18,193 nucleotides of DNA. Source: CBDUQP01 sp965369385. GTDB taxonomy: Bacteria; Planctomycetota; Phycisphaerae; SM23-33. A program made the translations under genes and the position numbers. The notes beneath the pieces are model-generated. The model did no database searches and was not told where the DNA came from. It saw nothing but the letters and a program-made list of their open reading frames with translations. The stretch covers positions 1 to 18,193 of the forward strand of contig CBDUQP010000068.1 in NCBI GenBank assembly GCA_965369385.1. The letters run 5' to 3'. Of this stretch, positions 8,581 through 15,962 are shown piece by piece (the stretch's first letter is position 1; every line of letters starts with the position of its first letter).

Positions 8581-8638
8581 CTTTATCCCTGACCAACCTG
8601 AAGACTGTTAATCCCGCACGGCAGGAGAGCCATAGACA

Positions 8639-9826
8639 ATGTTCACACTTTGCATAATCCTCACAGCCCTGAGCTGTCTGACCTGCCTGATATGGTCCTC
8701 GCGTCATCGAATGATCACGCGTGAGGTCAAGAGCGGATTCGTTTTGACCCCCCAATACGCAGGCCCGCCCGCCGACGCGCCGATGATCTCCGTAATCGTA
8801 GCTGCCAAGGACGAGCAAGAGAACATAGAAGGATGCGTGCGTTCCCTGCTGGATCAGGATTACCCCAACTACGAGATAATCGCCGTTAATGATCGCAGTG
8901 ACGATAAGACCGGCGAGATTCTCGATCGCCTCGACAGCGAATTCGAACACCTGAAGGTCCTGCACATAGCCGAACTTCCCGATGGGTGGACCGGCAAAGT
9001 GCATGCGATGTACCAAGCCGGAGTGCAGGCACGCGGCGACTACCTGTGCATGATAGACGCCGACTGCACGCAGACAACACGACGCACGCTGTCGGTGACC
9101 ATGCAGTACGCGATTGATACCCACTCGGACATGATTAGCGCACTGCCGCAGTTTGACCTGCGCGGGTTCTGGGAAAACGCAATTCAACCGGTATGCAGCG
9201 GCGTGCTCATGATATGGTTCCACCCCGACAAGGTAAACAATCCGCGTAAAACCAATGCCTACGCCAACGGGGCATACATGATGCTCAGTCGCCAGGCCTA
9301 CGAGACAATCGGAACATTCGAAGCTATGAAATCGATCATCCACGATGACATGCACCTGGCGTCCTTGGTTAAAGGCGCCGGGCTCAAGCTGGCTGTTATG
9401 AGGACCGATGGACTGTATTCGCTGCGGATGTACACCTCACTGGGGCAAATATGCAACGGCTGGACACGCATCTTCTTTGGAGCGTTCAAGACGTTCAGGC
9501 GTTTGATTGTCTCGTTCATGGTAATGCTGATTATGGGCTTGGTACCCTATATCGCAGCCGTTTTGGGGCTGACGCTGGCAGTTAGCGAACCGGGGATTTC
9601 GTGGCTCATCTGCGGAATCGCGGGCGTCGTGGGTTCGATAATGCAGCAAACGGTGATATTCCGCTATTTCCATCTGCTTGGCGGAAAACCGTGGCTTTGC
9701 TGGACATACCCGCTGGGTAGCGTGATATCGCTAAGTATAATAGCCCGTGCAATGAGCAAACACCGCCGCGGAGCCCAAATAACCTGGCGAAACACCAGCT
9801 ATGTCAACAACGCTTCTAAGAGCTGA
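8639..9826 (+). CDS. membrane-anchored family 2 glycosyltransferase
   Basis: A 395-residue GT-A fold glycosyltransferase, likely acting at the inner face of the cytoplasmic membrane on a lipid-linked or lipid acceptor. An N-terminal hydrophobic segment (about 1-20) is followed by the GT2 start ISVIVAAKDEQENI, the ND pair at 84-85, the DAD metal-binding motif at 140-142, the acceptor segment NAYANGAYMML and a catalytic-base HDD at 235-237. Three hydrophobic segments lie near 288-315, 320-341 and 350-370. The layout recalls HpnB/HpnI-like and CrtQ-like enzymes, but I cannot choose a substrate. AGGAG lies at 8623-8627 with a long 11-nt spacer. The gene starts 58 bases after larC and may be cotranscribed with it. 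Confidence 0.85.
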   Translation: MFTLCIILTALSCLTCLIWSSRHRMITREVKSGFVLTPQYAGPPADAPMISVIVAAKDEQENIEGCVRSLLDQDYPNYEIIAVNDRSDDKTGEILDRLDSEFEHLKVLHIAELPDGWTGKVHAMYQAGVQARGDYLCMIDADCTQTTRRTLSVTMQYAIDTHSDMISALPQFDLRGFWENAIQPVCSGVLMIWFHPDKVNNPRKTNAYANGAYMMLSRQAYETIGTFEAMKSIIHDDMHLASLVKGAGLKLAVMRTDGLYSLRMYTSLGQICNGWTRIFFGAFKTFRRLIVSFMVMLIMGLVPYIAAVLGLTLAVSEPGISWLICGIAGVVGSIMQQTVIFRYFHLLGGKPWLCWTYPLGSVISLSIIARAMSKHRRGAQITWRNTSYVNNASKS

Positions 9827-9904
9827 CCACACAAACATATATGCTACACGCTGCATCCTTGCCTGCCGGCGCATAAATCCAGAATAACGCATCTTCTTTT
9901 TGCG

Positions 9905-9933
9905 TTGACAACGGCCTGGTGGGCACCTAGAAT
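9905..9933 (+). promoter_or_regulatory. strong sigma70-type promoter for the small lipoprotein gene
   Basis: TTGACA (9905-9910), exactly 17 bp, TAGAAT (9928-9933): a perfect -35 and a five-of-six -10. The predicted start near 9940 gives a leader of about 60 nt. A small inverted repeat (AACGCA 9886-9891 with TGCGTT 9901-9906) overlaps the first two bases of the -35. It may be the end of the upstream transcript or an operator. Confidence 0.75.
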
Positions 9934-10001
9934 CATTTGAGAAATCGTTGTGGGAAGCAACCTAAGCTGCTTAGTCTACAAATACTTCTGAGGTTACTGA
10001 T

Positions 10002-10226
10002 ATGAAAATGATTTGCCTTCTAGTGGTTCTTGCCGCCTGCGTAGTCTCGGTTCTGCCTGGATGCACGACGCTGGACATGACCGGCGACGAACGTAGCGCC
10101 AGGATCAAGCTCGCCGATGAAATGGACAGACGCATGTTCTTAGAAGACTTGGACCGGGTACTGCTGAGAACCAATCCCAGCGCAATGACCGACAGACCGA
10201 CCAGACTCGGACTCGGCGGATACTAG
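10002..10226 (+). CDS. small putative lipoprotein of 74 residues
   Basis: A short, basic-start protein (MKMICLLVVLAACVV...) whose hydrophobic stretch ends in a lipobox, VLPGC, so Cys at about residue 21 would be lipidated and the mature part (about 54 residues) anchored in a membrane. The mature part is charged and probably helical (DERSARIKLADEMDRRMFLE), ending in a Gly-rich tail. I recognise no family. GAGG eight bases upstream and the near-consensus promoter support real and possibly abundant expression. A monocistronic arrangement is likely, since a hairpin follows and coaD starts about 320 bases later. The role is unknown; an envelope structural part is one possibility. Confidence 0.75.
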   Translation: MKMICLLVVLAACVVSVLPGCTTLDMTGDERSARIKLADEMDRRMFLEDLDRVLLRTNPSAMTDRPTRLGLGGY

Positions 10227-10263
10227 TTCTTTCTCCGGACGAAAACGCCTTTCCATGGTGGCT

Positions 10264-10290
10264 AGGCATGCAAACTCATTGCCATGCTTT
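10264..10290 (+). terminator. possible terminator of the lipoprotein gene
   Basis: GCATGCAA (10266-10273) pairs with TTGC-ATGC (10279-10287, one bulged C) around the loop ACTCA, with an added A-T and G-U pair and a short TTT. The stem is modest and the T tract short, so the call is tentative. Confidence 0.35.
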
Positions 10291-10347
10291 GTCACTTAGA
10301 AGTCGCAGGATGAACGTCACAACGGCTTGTCTCGACGACTTGTGACA

Positions 10348-10425
10348 ACGCAAGCCATAGGCGAAGACGCAAGCCGAAGGCGAAGACGGAAGACGCAAGC
10401 CATAGGCGAAGACGCAAGTTCGAAG
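10348..10425. repeat. cluster of 19-bp direct repeats
   Basis: Units ACGCAAGCCATAGGCGAAG at 10348-10366 and 10393-10411 are identical. 10367-10385 differs at two bases (CAT to CGA), 10386-10392 is a short remnant and 10412-10425 a partial unit. There are no equal spacers and the units are too short for CRISPR repeats. It looks like a simple tandem expansion. Confidence 0.8.
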
Positions 10426-10543
10426 AACGGAGACGGTTCTGACGATATAAAACGCAGGGCTCGGGAGTGAATCTCTCGGGCTCTTGTGCGTTCCTGACGC
10501 CCGTGGACAAACATTATCCAGACACCAATGAGGTGGTGCACAA

Positions 10544-11068
10544 ATGTCCAACGAAACAAAACGACTCGCTATCTTCCCCGGAACGTTTGACCCGATCACC
10601 AACGGACATCTCGACGTTATTCAACGCGGTGCCAAACTCTTCGACAGCATCATCGTCGCCGTCGGTGATAACCCCCAGAAGTCCTCCATGCTCAGCCACT
10701 CCGAACGCCTGGATATAGTGCGGGAAATAATCTCCGACATACCCAACGTAAAGGCCGAGTTGTTCGCCGGACTCACAGTGGACTTCGCTCGCCAGGTGGG
10801 AGCAAGTGCCATTCTTCGCGGAATCCGCAACTCCGCCGACCTGCAGTTCGAATACCAGGTAGCACTCACGAATCGCGTAGTGGCCGGTGTGGAGACCGTA
10901 TTCATCATAACCAGCACCGAACACGCCTTCACATCGTCCAGCCTAATAAAGCAAATTGCGGGAATGGGCGGCGACGTATCTGCAATGGTGCCCCCGGCAG
11001 TGCTGCCCCTTCTCGCAGAACACTGCAACAAACCAGACGAGGATTCCGCCCTCGAAGAATCGCACTGA
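10544..11068 (+). CDS. coaD: phosphopantetheine adenylyltransferase
   Basis: Catalyses ATP + 4'-phosphopantetheine to dephospho-CoA + PPi, the fourth step of CoA synthesis, in the cytoplasm. The 174-residue protein has the nucleotidyltransferase signature FPGTFDPITNGHLD (TNGH at 19-22), the CoaD hallmark ILRGIRNSADLQFEYQ, and the TSSSLIKQIAGMGGDVSAMV end. It is about ten residues longer than usual because of a charged tail. AGGTGG seven bases before the ATG supports the start. A 9-nt repeat (ATCGCACTG) runs across the stop codon. It converges on nadD with only 29 bases between the two. Confidence 0.96.
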   Translation: MSNETKRLAIFPGTFDPITNGHLDVIQRGAKLFDSIIVAVGDNPQKSSMLSHSERLDIVREIISDIPNVKAELFAGLTVDFARQVGASAILRGIRNSADLQFEYQVALTNRVVAGVETVFIITSTEHAFTSSSLIKQIAGMGGDVSAMVPPAVLPLLAEHCNKPDEDSALEESH

Positions 11069-11097
11069 TCGCACTGATCGCACCAATCACATTTCGA

Positions 11098-11736
11098 TCA
11101 GCCCTTATCAGCTCCGTAGAGTCCGTGGCTTCGTATGTACTCCGCTACGGGGGCGGGAACCATATGACTGATGTCTTGCCCGGCGACTACGCGAGCGCGA
11201 ATGTCGCTGGAAGCCACTTCTATCAATGACGTCTCAACAACCGACGCCTTCAAGCGATCCACGATCTGCTCGGACAACTGCCCACGCAATTGCTCCCACA
11301 TCGCATCCAACCGCTCGTGCCATGGCGGCCTGACCGCGATCACAAGCTCAACTTCCTCCAGTAAGTCGCCGAGGCGATACCACTTCGCAAGGTCCTCGAG
11401 CGTATCTGCTCCAAGCAACCAGTACAGCCGCCCCACCGCCGGATGCAGGCTCCGCAACTCCATCACCGTATCATAAGTGTAACTGCATCCCTGGCGTTGA
11501 AACTCGATATCACATATATCAAACAGTTCATCGCCCCCGACAGCAAGCCTGAGCATCGCAAGGCGATCTTTCGCAGACGCATGCGTGGTGTCCTTGTGCG
11601 GACTGCATGCGGCCGGTATCAGAGTAATCCGCTCAAACCCGCGGCTGGCTGCCACCTCGCGAGCAATAGACAAATGCGCATTATGCACCGGATCGAACGA
11701 CCCGCCCATCAAAACCATGCCACTGCAATCATTCAC
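11098..11736 (-). CDS. nadD: nicotinate-nucleotide adenylyltransferase
   Basis: Makes nicotinate adenine dinucleotide from nicotinate mononucleotide and ATP in NAD synthesis. The motifs GGSFDPVHNAHL, LIPAACSPHK, LLGADTLEDLAKWY and the ASSDIRARV / ISHMVPAPVAEYI end fit NadD. The start is taken as GTG at 11736, six to seven bases after GGAG, giving 212 residues, normal for the family. The longer open frame upstream runs through the basic tail coding region of the preceding gene and is not credible; ATG 11718 is a second option. It is the last gene of a likely manA-rluB-nadD operon, 46 bases after its neighbour. Confidence 0.93.
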   Translation of the reverse strand: MNDCSGMVLMGGSFDPVHNAHLSIAREVAASRGFERITLIPAACSPHKDTTHASAKDRLAMLRLAVGGDELFDICDIEFQRQGCSYTYDTVMELRSLHPAVGRLYWLLGADTLEDLAKWYRLGDLLEEVELVIAVRPPWHERLDAMWEQLRGQLSEQIVDRLKASVVETSLIEVASSDIRARVVAGQDISHMVPAPVAEYIRSHGLYGADKG

Positions 11737-11782
11737 GCTAAACTCCACAAACAACTCGCAAGGTGTTGTTGTGACCCGTCGC

Positions 11783-13003
11783 TCAGCGGCGCTTGGGCTT
11801 GGGGCTCTTGGCCGAACGCTTCGACTTTGGCCCTGTCGCCTTCGAAGGACGAGCGGTACCGCGTTTAGGCTTGCCTTTATCTTTCGTGGAGGCCTTCCGT
11901 ACTCGCGGAGTAGTATTCGAGCCGCCTGGACTCTTGCTGCGTTTGGGCTTGCCTGACTTGCCTGCGGCCTTCTTCGCACTCTTGGGCTTGCCCGCTGATT
12001 TCTTCACACTCTTGGCACCAGCCCGCCCGGGTGTGACCTTCTTCCCAGGCCGGTAGACCTTGACTTCGCTATCCGACGTCGCCGACTCAGCCGATTTGGG
12101 CCTGCCTGCCGATTTCCTGACGGTCTTGGCACCTGGTCGTCCCGCGGCCGCACTTCTCACTAATCGGCGAGGGATATCGGCACTTTCGTCGCTGTCTGAC
12201 GCCGGCTTGGGCCTGGGGGGCAGCTTGCCAGTCTTCATCTTTTTCGTGGCATTGGGCAGCTTCTCTCTGCCCTCCGGTTCGGTGCACCTCAGCAGACGTT
12301 TCACTTCAGTTGCAGTAAGCCTGCGAACGCTTCCGATCTTCAGCCCACGATCCGTTATCGGACCGATGGCAGTGCGTCTCAGGCTTGTAACCTTATGCCC
12401 GAGTCTGGCCAGAATCCTGCGGATCTCCCTGTTCCTGCCCTCGGCAAGCTTAATCTCAAGCAGGCTGCGATCACGTCCCTTGCGAATCACCTTCACCCAC
12501 GCGCCCTGCGTTCGCTTGCCGTCCATATATATCGGCACCTTGAGACGCTCCACATCTTCAGTCGCAATTCGCCCTTCAACCTGCACAACGTACGTCTTGA
12601 CCACACCATATCTCGGATGCGTCAGGCGTTCGGTGAACTCACCATCATTGGTGAGCACAACCAGGCCCGTGCTGTCCATATCAAGCCGCCCCACCGAGTA
12701 CAGACGCTGCGGCTGCTTGGGCAGCAGATCTATCAGGCGGACACGCCCCTGCGGATCGTTCTGCGTACACACAACTCCGGTAGGTTTACTGACGAGGAAG
12801 TAGACCTTCTTATCCGCACCGATCTTGAAAACCGGACGCCCATCCACTTCCATCGCATCTTCGCCGGGATCAACGAAAAATGGCAGTTCCTTGACAGTCT
12901 TGCCATTAACGTCGATCCGCCCTTCCAGAACCATCTCTTCCACGGCTCGCCTGGAAGCAATGCCCAGTTCCGCCAATGCCTTCTGTATTCTTATCTTGCT
13001 CAT
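11783..13003 (-). CDS. rluB: RluB/RsuA-family 23S/16S rRNA pseudouridine synthase with long basic C-terminal tail
   Basis: Converts a uridine in ribosomal RNA to pseudouridine. An S4 RNA-binding domain fills residues about 1-60 (RIQKALAELGIASRRAVEEM). The catalytic domain follows, with GRLDMDSTGLVVLTNDGE holding the catalytic Asp at 108, and ends near 240 with the family segment RTAIGPITDRGLKIG. Residues about 245-406 form a Lys/Arg/Ser/Pro/Ala-rich, histone H1-like disordered tail with repeated GAK-V-KSAG-PKSA units. RluB often has a basic tail but this one is unusually long. The exact target position (RluB, RluE/F or RsuA type) cannot be fixed from sequence alone. It sits 50 bases after manA. 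Confidence 0.85.
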   Translation of the reverse strand: MSKIRIQKALAELGIASRRAVEEMVLEGRIDVNGKTVKELPFFVDPGEDAMEVDGRPVFKIGADKKVYFLVSKPTGVVCTQNDPQGRVRLIDLLPKQPQRLYSVGRLDMDSTGLVVLTNDGEFTERLTHPRYGVVKTYVVQVEGRIATEDVERLKVPIYMDGKRTQGAWVKVIRKGRDRSLLEIKLAEGRNREIRRILARLGHKVTSLRRTAIGPITDRGLKIGSVRRLTATEVKRLLRCTEPEGREKLPNATKKMKTGKLPPRPKPASDSDESADIPRRLVRSAAAGRPGAKTVRKSAGRPKSAESATSDSEVKVYRPGKKVTPGRAGAKSVKKSAGKPKSAKKAAGKSGKPKRSKSPGGSNTTPRVRKASTKDKGKPKRGTARPSKATGPKSKRSAKSPKPKRR

Positions 13004-13053
13004 TACTGCTGCTCGGATACGGGATTAATGCTGAATCACCGCCGACTCTCCAG

Positions 13054-14016
13054 TCAAAGAGAATCGGGCAGTGTTATTTCAAGAAAGCGGCCGCCGTCGG
13101 GAGCATGCAGCCTCACGCCGCTCAGGGCTGCGGGTATCAATACGGTATCACCGGCGTTAATTGCGGTTTCCAACTCCACCGGTCCATCATGAGTGATCGT
13201 TATATCGCTGCCATCCAGCAGCATCAGCATAACACACTTGCCCTCGCCATACGTCCACTGGCTGGCGGCCTCTACGCTATGTGCAGCCACCGTGAAAAAC
13301 TCCGTAACCAGCAGCGTGTCGCCATCGGCACCGGGCGATTCGTCATTTCCGGGCTCGAAGTGAATGCACTTCATTGACATCTCAACGTGTATTTCGCGCC
13401 CCCTGCCCCAATCGGTCACGCGGTAAGTGGTATCGGACGGCGTCTGTACTTCCGCCACCACAAGCCCCGGACCAACCGCATGAACAGTGCCAGCCGGCAG
13501 ATAGTGAAAATCGCCGGTCGCGCAGTCTATCCGCCTGGTAAGCTCTTGGGCCTTGTCGGATTCTATCGCATCGCGGAATCCTTCCGGCGTGGCACCCGCC
13601 TGCAGACCCTTGTAGATGTACCCATCGCGACTTTCTACCACATACCAGCATTCAGTCTTCAACGCTGCATCGCCACCGATCTGCTCAGCCGCTGCCGAAT
13701 CCGGATGAACCTGCAACGAAAGGATATCGTTGGCGTCCAGAAGCTTCAGCAGCAGCGGAAATCTGCCATTTGGCAGCGCAGCGGCCTTGCCCAGCAGATC
13801 ACTGCCGAGATTCTTCGTAAGTTCAGTCAGAGACTCGCCCGCCAGCGGACCATTGGACACCACCGACGTACCTTCGACCAAATCCGCTAATTCCCAGCTC
13901 TCACCGTACTTCGCAGCCGGATCGGGCAGATTCCTGGCAAAAAGCATCGCCAGACTTCGTCCGCCCCATATCTTCTCTTTGTATATCGGGCCAAATTTGT
14001 ACGGGTACAATTCCAT
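13054..14016 (-). CDS. manA: mannose-6-phosphate isomerase, class I
   Basis: Interconverts fructose-6-phosphate and mannose-6-phosphate, feeding GDP-mannose and glycan synthesis or mannose use. The 320-residue protein is the short Bacillus-type ManA. Zinc ligands are visible as Q102 and H104 (LSLQVHPD), E122 (KTECWYV) and H179 (LPAGTVHAVG), and catalytic R200 lies in TTYRVTDWGRGREIH. The N-terminal KEKIWGG motif is intact. The start ATG has AAGGA about nine bases upstream. It is the first gene of the likely minus-strand operon, divergent from the tRNA-binding protein gene. I saw no clear promoter in the 210-bp divergent gap on this strand. Confidence 0.94.
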   Translation of the reverse strand: MELYPYKFGPIYKEKIWGGRSLAMLFARNLPDPAAKYGESWELADLVEGTSVVSNGPLAGESLTELTKNLGSDLLGKAAALPNGRFPLLLKLLDANDILSLQVHPDSAAAEQIGGDAALKTECWYVVESRDGYIYKGLQAGATPEGFRDAIESDKAQELTRRIDCATGDFHYLPAGTVHAVGPGLVVAEVQTPSDTTYRVTDWGRGREIHVEMSMKCIHFEPGNDESPGADGDTLLVTEFFTVAAHSVEAASQWTYGEGKCVMLMLLDGSDITITHDGPVELETAINAGDTVLIPAALSGVRLHAPDGGRFLEITLPDSL

Positions 14017-14134
14017 GCTTGTGCATCCTTATATCAGTCCTGTCGGCCGGGCAGTTACAAATTCCCACACCCGCCAATTCCGACAGACAGCCTAATAGTA
14101 CCTTGCCGGGGAGGATTTGACCAGTAGGAGAATC

Positions 14135-14163
14135 TTGCCTCTTGGGCTCTGCGGGCATAAACT
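14135..14163 (+). promoter_or_regulatory. candidate promoter for the tRNA-binding protein gene
   Basis: TTGCCT (14135-14140), 17-bp spacer, TAAACT (14158-14163); four of six matches in each box. It is placed about 65 bases before the ATG in the divergent gap with manA. Confidence 0.4.
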
Positions 14164-14226
14164 ACTACCATAGAATCAGAATTAGTACCAAGATCACAGC
14201 GTGCCAGCACGCCGAAAGGATGCAAG

Positions 14227-14577
14227 ATGTGCGAATCCAAACCTACAATCACATACGATGACTTCCTGAAGCTCGACCTGCGAATAGCCACCGTCGTAGA
14301 AGCAATCGAACACCCCAACGCCGACAAACTGCTCTGCCTGAAGGTTGATCTGGGCGGCGAGACCCGCCAGATAATCGCAGGCGTAAAGGCCTATTACAGC
14401 CCCGAAGCCCTCATGGGCAAGCAAATCGTGGTCGTCACCAATCTGGAACCACGCAAGATGCGCGGCATAGAATCACAAGGTATGATGCTGGCCGCCTCCA
14501 TGGGCGACGATGAAAACCGCGACGTTGTTGTGCTCACCACCGATAAGGACGTAACTCCAGGCTCATCCGTATCATAA
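14227..14577 (+). CDS. stand-alone tRNA-binding OB-fold protein (MetRS C-terminal/CsaA-like)
   Basis: A 116-residue EMAP-II/Trbp111-type OB-fold protein. Motifs typical of the methionyl-tRNA synthetase C-terminal domain are present in order: DFLKLDLRIATVVEAIEHPN, KLLCLKVDLGGETRQIIAGV, LMGKQIVVVTNLEPRKMRGI, SQGMMLAA. As a separate gene it could act as a tRNA-binding partner of a MetRS lacking this domain, or as a CsaA-like chaperone. The LEPRKMRG and MLAA segments favour the MetRS beta type. AAAGGA lies about eight bases before the ATG. Its stop codon touches the 14578 palindrome. No metG is in the window. Confidence 0.88.
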   Translation: MCESKPTITYDDFLKLDLRIATVVEAIEHPNADKLLCLKVDLGGETRQIIAGVKAYYSPEALMGKQIVVVTNLEPRKMRGIESQGMMLAASMGDDENRDVVVLTTDKDVTPGSSVS

Positions 14578-14634
14578 ATTAGGGACGGTGCCTTATTAAA
14601 AATAGATGGAATTTAATAAGGCACCGTCCCTAAT
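14578..14634. repeat. REPIN-like palindrome, family B, copy 2, at a convergent gene junction
   Basis: Perfect 23-bp inverted repeat: 14578-14600 with 14612-14634 around an 11-nt loop (AATAGATGGAA). The arm core AGGGACGGTGCCTTATT is shared with the copy at 275-335, in inverted orientation. The left arm starts at the base after the stop of the tRNA-binding protein gene, and the right arm ends 11 bases before the lpxB stop. It may thus serve as a two-way transcription end, though no long T tract follows. Confidence 0.9.
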
Positions 14635-14645
14635 ATTACTGGAAA

Positions 14646-15827
14646 TCAGTCCACTATTTTGCCCATCTGGCTACTTTCGATGAGCTTGGCGGCTATGTCG
14701 GCGGCGTTTCCGCTGGCGCTTTGCGGAGGATGAATCTGCAGTGAGTGGGATACATCGATTAGAGATTGCCGCGTTTCCCACAGGCATCCGTAGTCTTGCA
14801 TGACATCCATCACCATATCGCTGACATCACCAACCCGCCCGAACCATGGCATGAGTTCCGGCACTACTCTGCGACCGGCCAGTAAGTTCACCAGTGAAAA
14901 ATGCGGTGCCTGCATGCCCACAAATGGCTTGACGACTGAACATAGGAATCTGCTCACGCGATAGAACACCACCATTGGCACGCCGTAGTAGGCTACTTCC
15001 AGCGTAACGGTGCCGCTGGCGGCCACCGCGAAATGAACCTGCTGGAGTATCTGTCGCGTCTTTCCAACGACGATCTCCACGTATGGTGGAAGTTGTCCGC
15101 GGCAGGCATCCATTATGTGCTGTGCGCCGGTATCGTCGTAGGCAGTTATGGTGCACACCGCGCGGGACCACCTGCGCCGGATGGTTTTGGCACATTGCAG
15201 CAGAGCGGGAATGTGACCCTTGATCTCGCTGGGGCGACTGCCTGGAAGCAACGCCACATGAAACGTGCCTTCCGACCAGGCCTCCGCCAGATCCGGCAGC
15301 GGACCTTCAATCGGGGGAATCTCGTCAAAAAGCGGATGCCCCACATAAGTGGCCTTCACACCACGATCGCGGAAATATCTCTGCTCAAACGGGAGAATGC
15401 AGGCCACGTGATCGGTAAGGCGAGCGAGCTTCTTCACCCGCCACGGTGCCCACGCCCACACCTGCGGAGCTATGTAGTACATCACCGGTACGCCTGCCGA
15501 TTTGCTGGCACCCGCCAGGTGCCAATTCAACGCCGGGCTGTCTATCGGAATGTGCAGATCCGGCTTGAGGGCCTTTATCGCACGCTTCAGGCGGCGAAGC
15601 AGGCGGATATAGTATCCCGCCCGAAGGAGCGGTCCACCAAGCATGCTTGCCTTCTTCGTTAGGTCGGCAAGCAACTCGCAACCGGCTTCCGCCATCCGCG
15701 AACCGCCGACCCCCACGAACCGAGCATTGGGATAACGCTCGCGCAGGGCACCCATAAGCTTCGCGCCGTGCTCGTCGCCGCTGGCCTCTGCCGCCGACAA
15801 AAATATCGTTACGGGTCTATCGTTCAT
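14646..15827 (-). CDS. lpxB: lipid-A-disaccharide synthase
   Basis: Condenses UDP-2,3-diacylglucosamine with lipid X to form the lipid A disaccharide at the inner membrane (GT19 family). The first conserved block is TIFLSAAEASGDEHGAKLMG; others are FVGVGGSRMAEAGCEL, YYIAPQVWAWAPWRVKKL, YVGHPLFDE, LLPGSRPSEI and ASGTVTLEVAYYGVPMVVFY. Starting at ATG 15827 gives 393 residues, the usual size; a 15-residue upstream extension to 15872 is outside family homology. No strong Shine-Dalgarno is seen. It implies a lipid A-type outer membrane. It lies 135 bases after the carbonic anhydrase gene on the same strand and may be cotranscribed with it. Confidence 0.94.
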   Translation of the reverse strand: MNDRPVTIFLSAAEASGDEHGAKLMGALRERYPNARFVGVGGSRMAEAGCELLADLTKKASMLGGPLLRAGYYIRLLRRLKRAIKALKPDLHIPIDSPALNWHLAGASKSAGVPVMYYIAPQVWAWAPWRVKKLARLTDHVACILPFEQRYFRDRGVKATYVGHPLFDEIPPIEGPLPDLAEAWSEGTFHVALLPGSRPSEIKGHIPALLQCAKTIRRRWSRAVCTITAYDDTGAQHIMDACRGQLPPYVEIVVGKTRQILQQVHFAVAASGTVTLEVAYYGVPMVVFYRVSRFLCSVVKPFVGMQAPHFSLVNLLAGRRVVPELMPWFGRVGDVSDMVMDVMQDYGCLWETRQSLIDVSHSLQIHPPQSASGNAADIAAKLIESSQMGKIVD

Positions 15828-15962
15828 CACCGAAAGAATATACCCCAGACCCCACCACAATTGGAAGCACACGCACCAGAAAGCCGAACCATGTCTACCT
15901 GCATCTTTCCGATCTGATAACCATCACTCACACTTGAACCGTCAATCCCGCCGGCAGCCAGC

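Larger units (their letters stand above)
10227..10543. other. intergenic region with hairpins and short direct repeats
   Basis: Contains a possible terminator (10264-10290), a 7-bp inverted repeat GTCACAA/TTGTGAC at 10316-10322 and 10340-10346, a patch of 19-bp direct repeats (10348-10425) and a lone TATAAA at 10446-10451 without a good -35. AGGTGG at 10531-10536 is the coaD ribosome binding site. Minus-strand open frames here arise from the repeats and look spurious. Confidence 0.55.

Noticed and set aside
8574..8588. GGGATAA/TTATCCC inverted repeat at the larC stop as a terminator
   Set aside because: The loop is only two bases and no T tract follows; more likely chance.
10348..10425. CRISPR array
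   Set aside because: Units are 19 bp, directly adjoining and degenerate, with no spacers and no cas genes.
11737..11979. 81-residue extension of nadD
   Set aside because: Overlaps the tail coding region of the pseudouridine synthase and is basic, low-complexity antiframe sequence; the NadD fold starts at MVLMGGSFDPVH.
12060..12803. 247-codon plus-strand frame opposite the pseudouridine synthase
   Set aside because: Antisense to a well-supported gene, with no domain or ribosome binding site.
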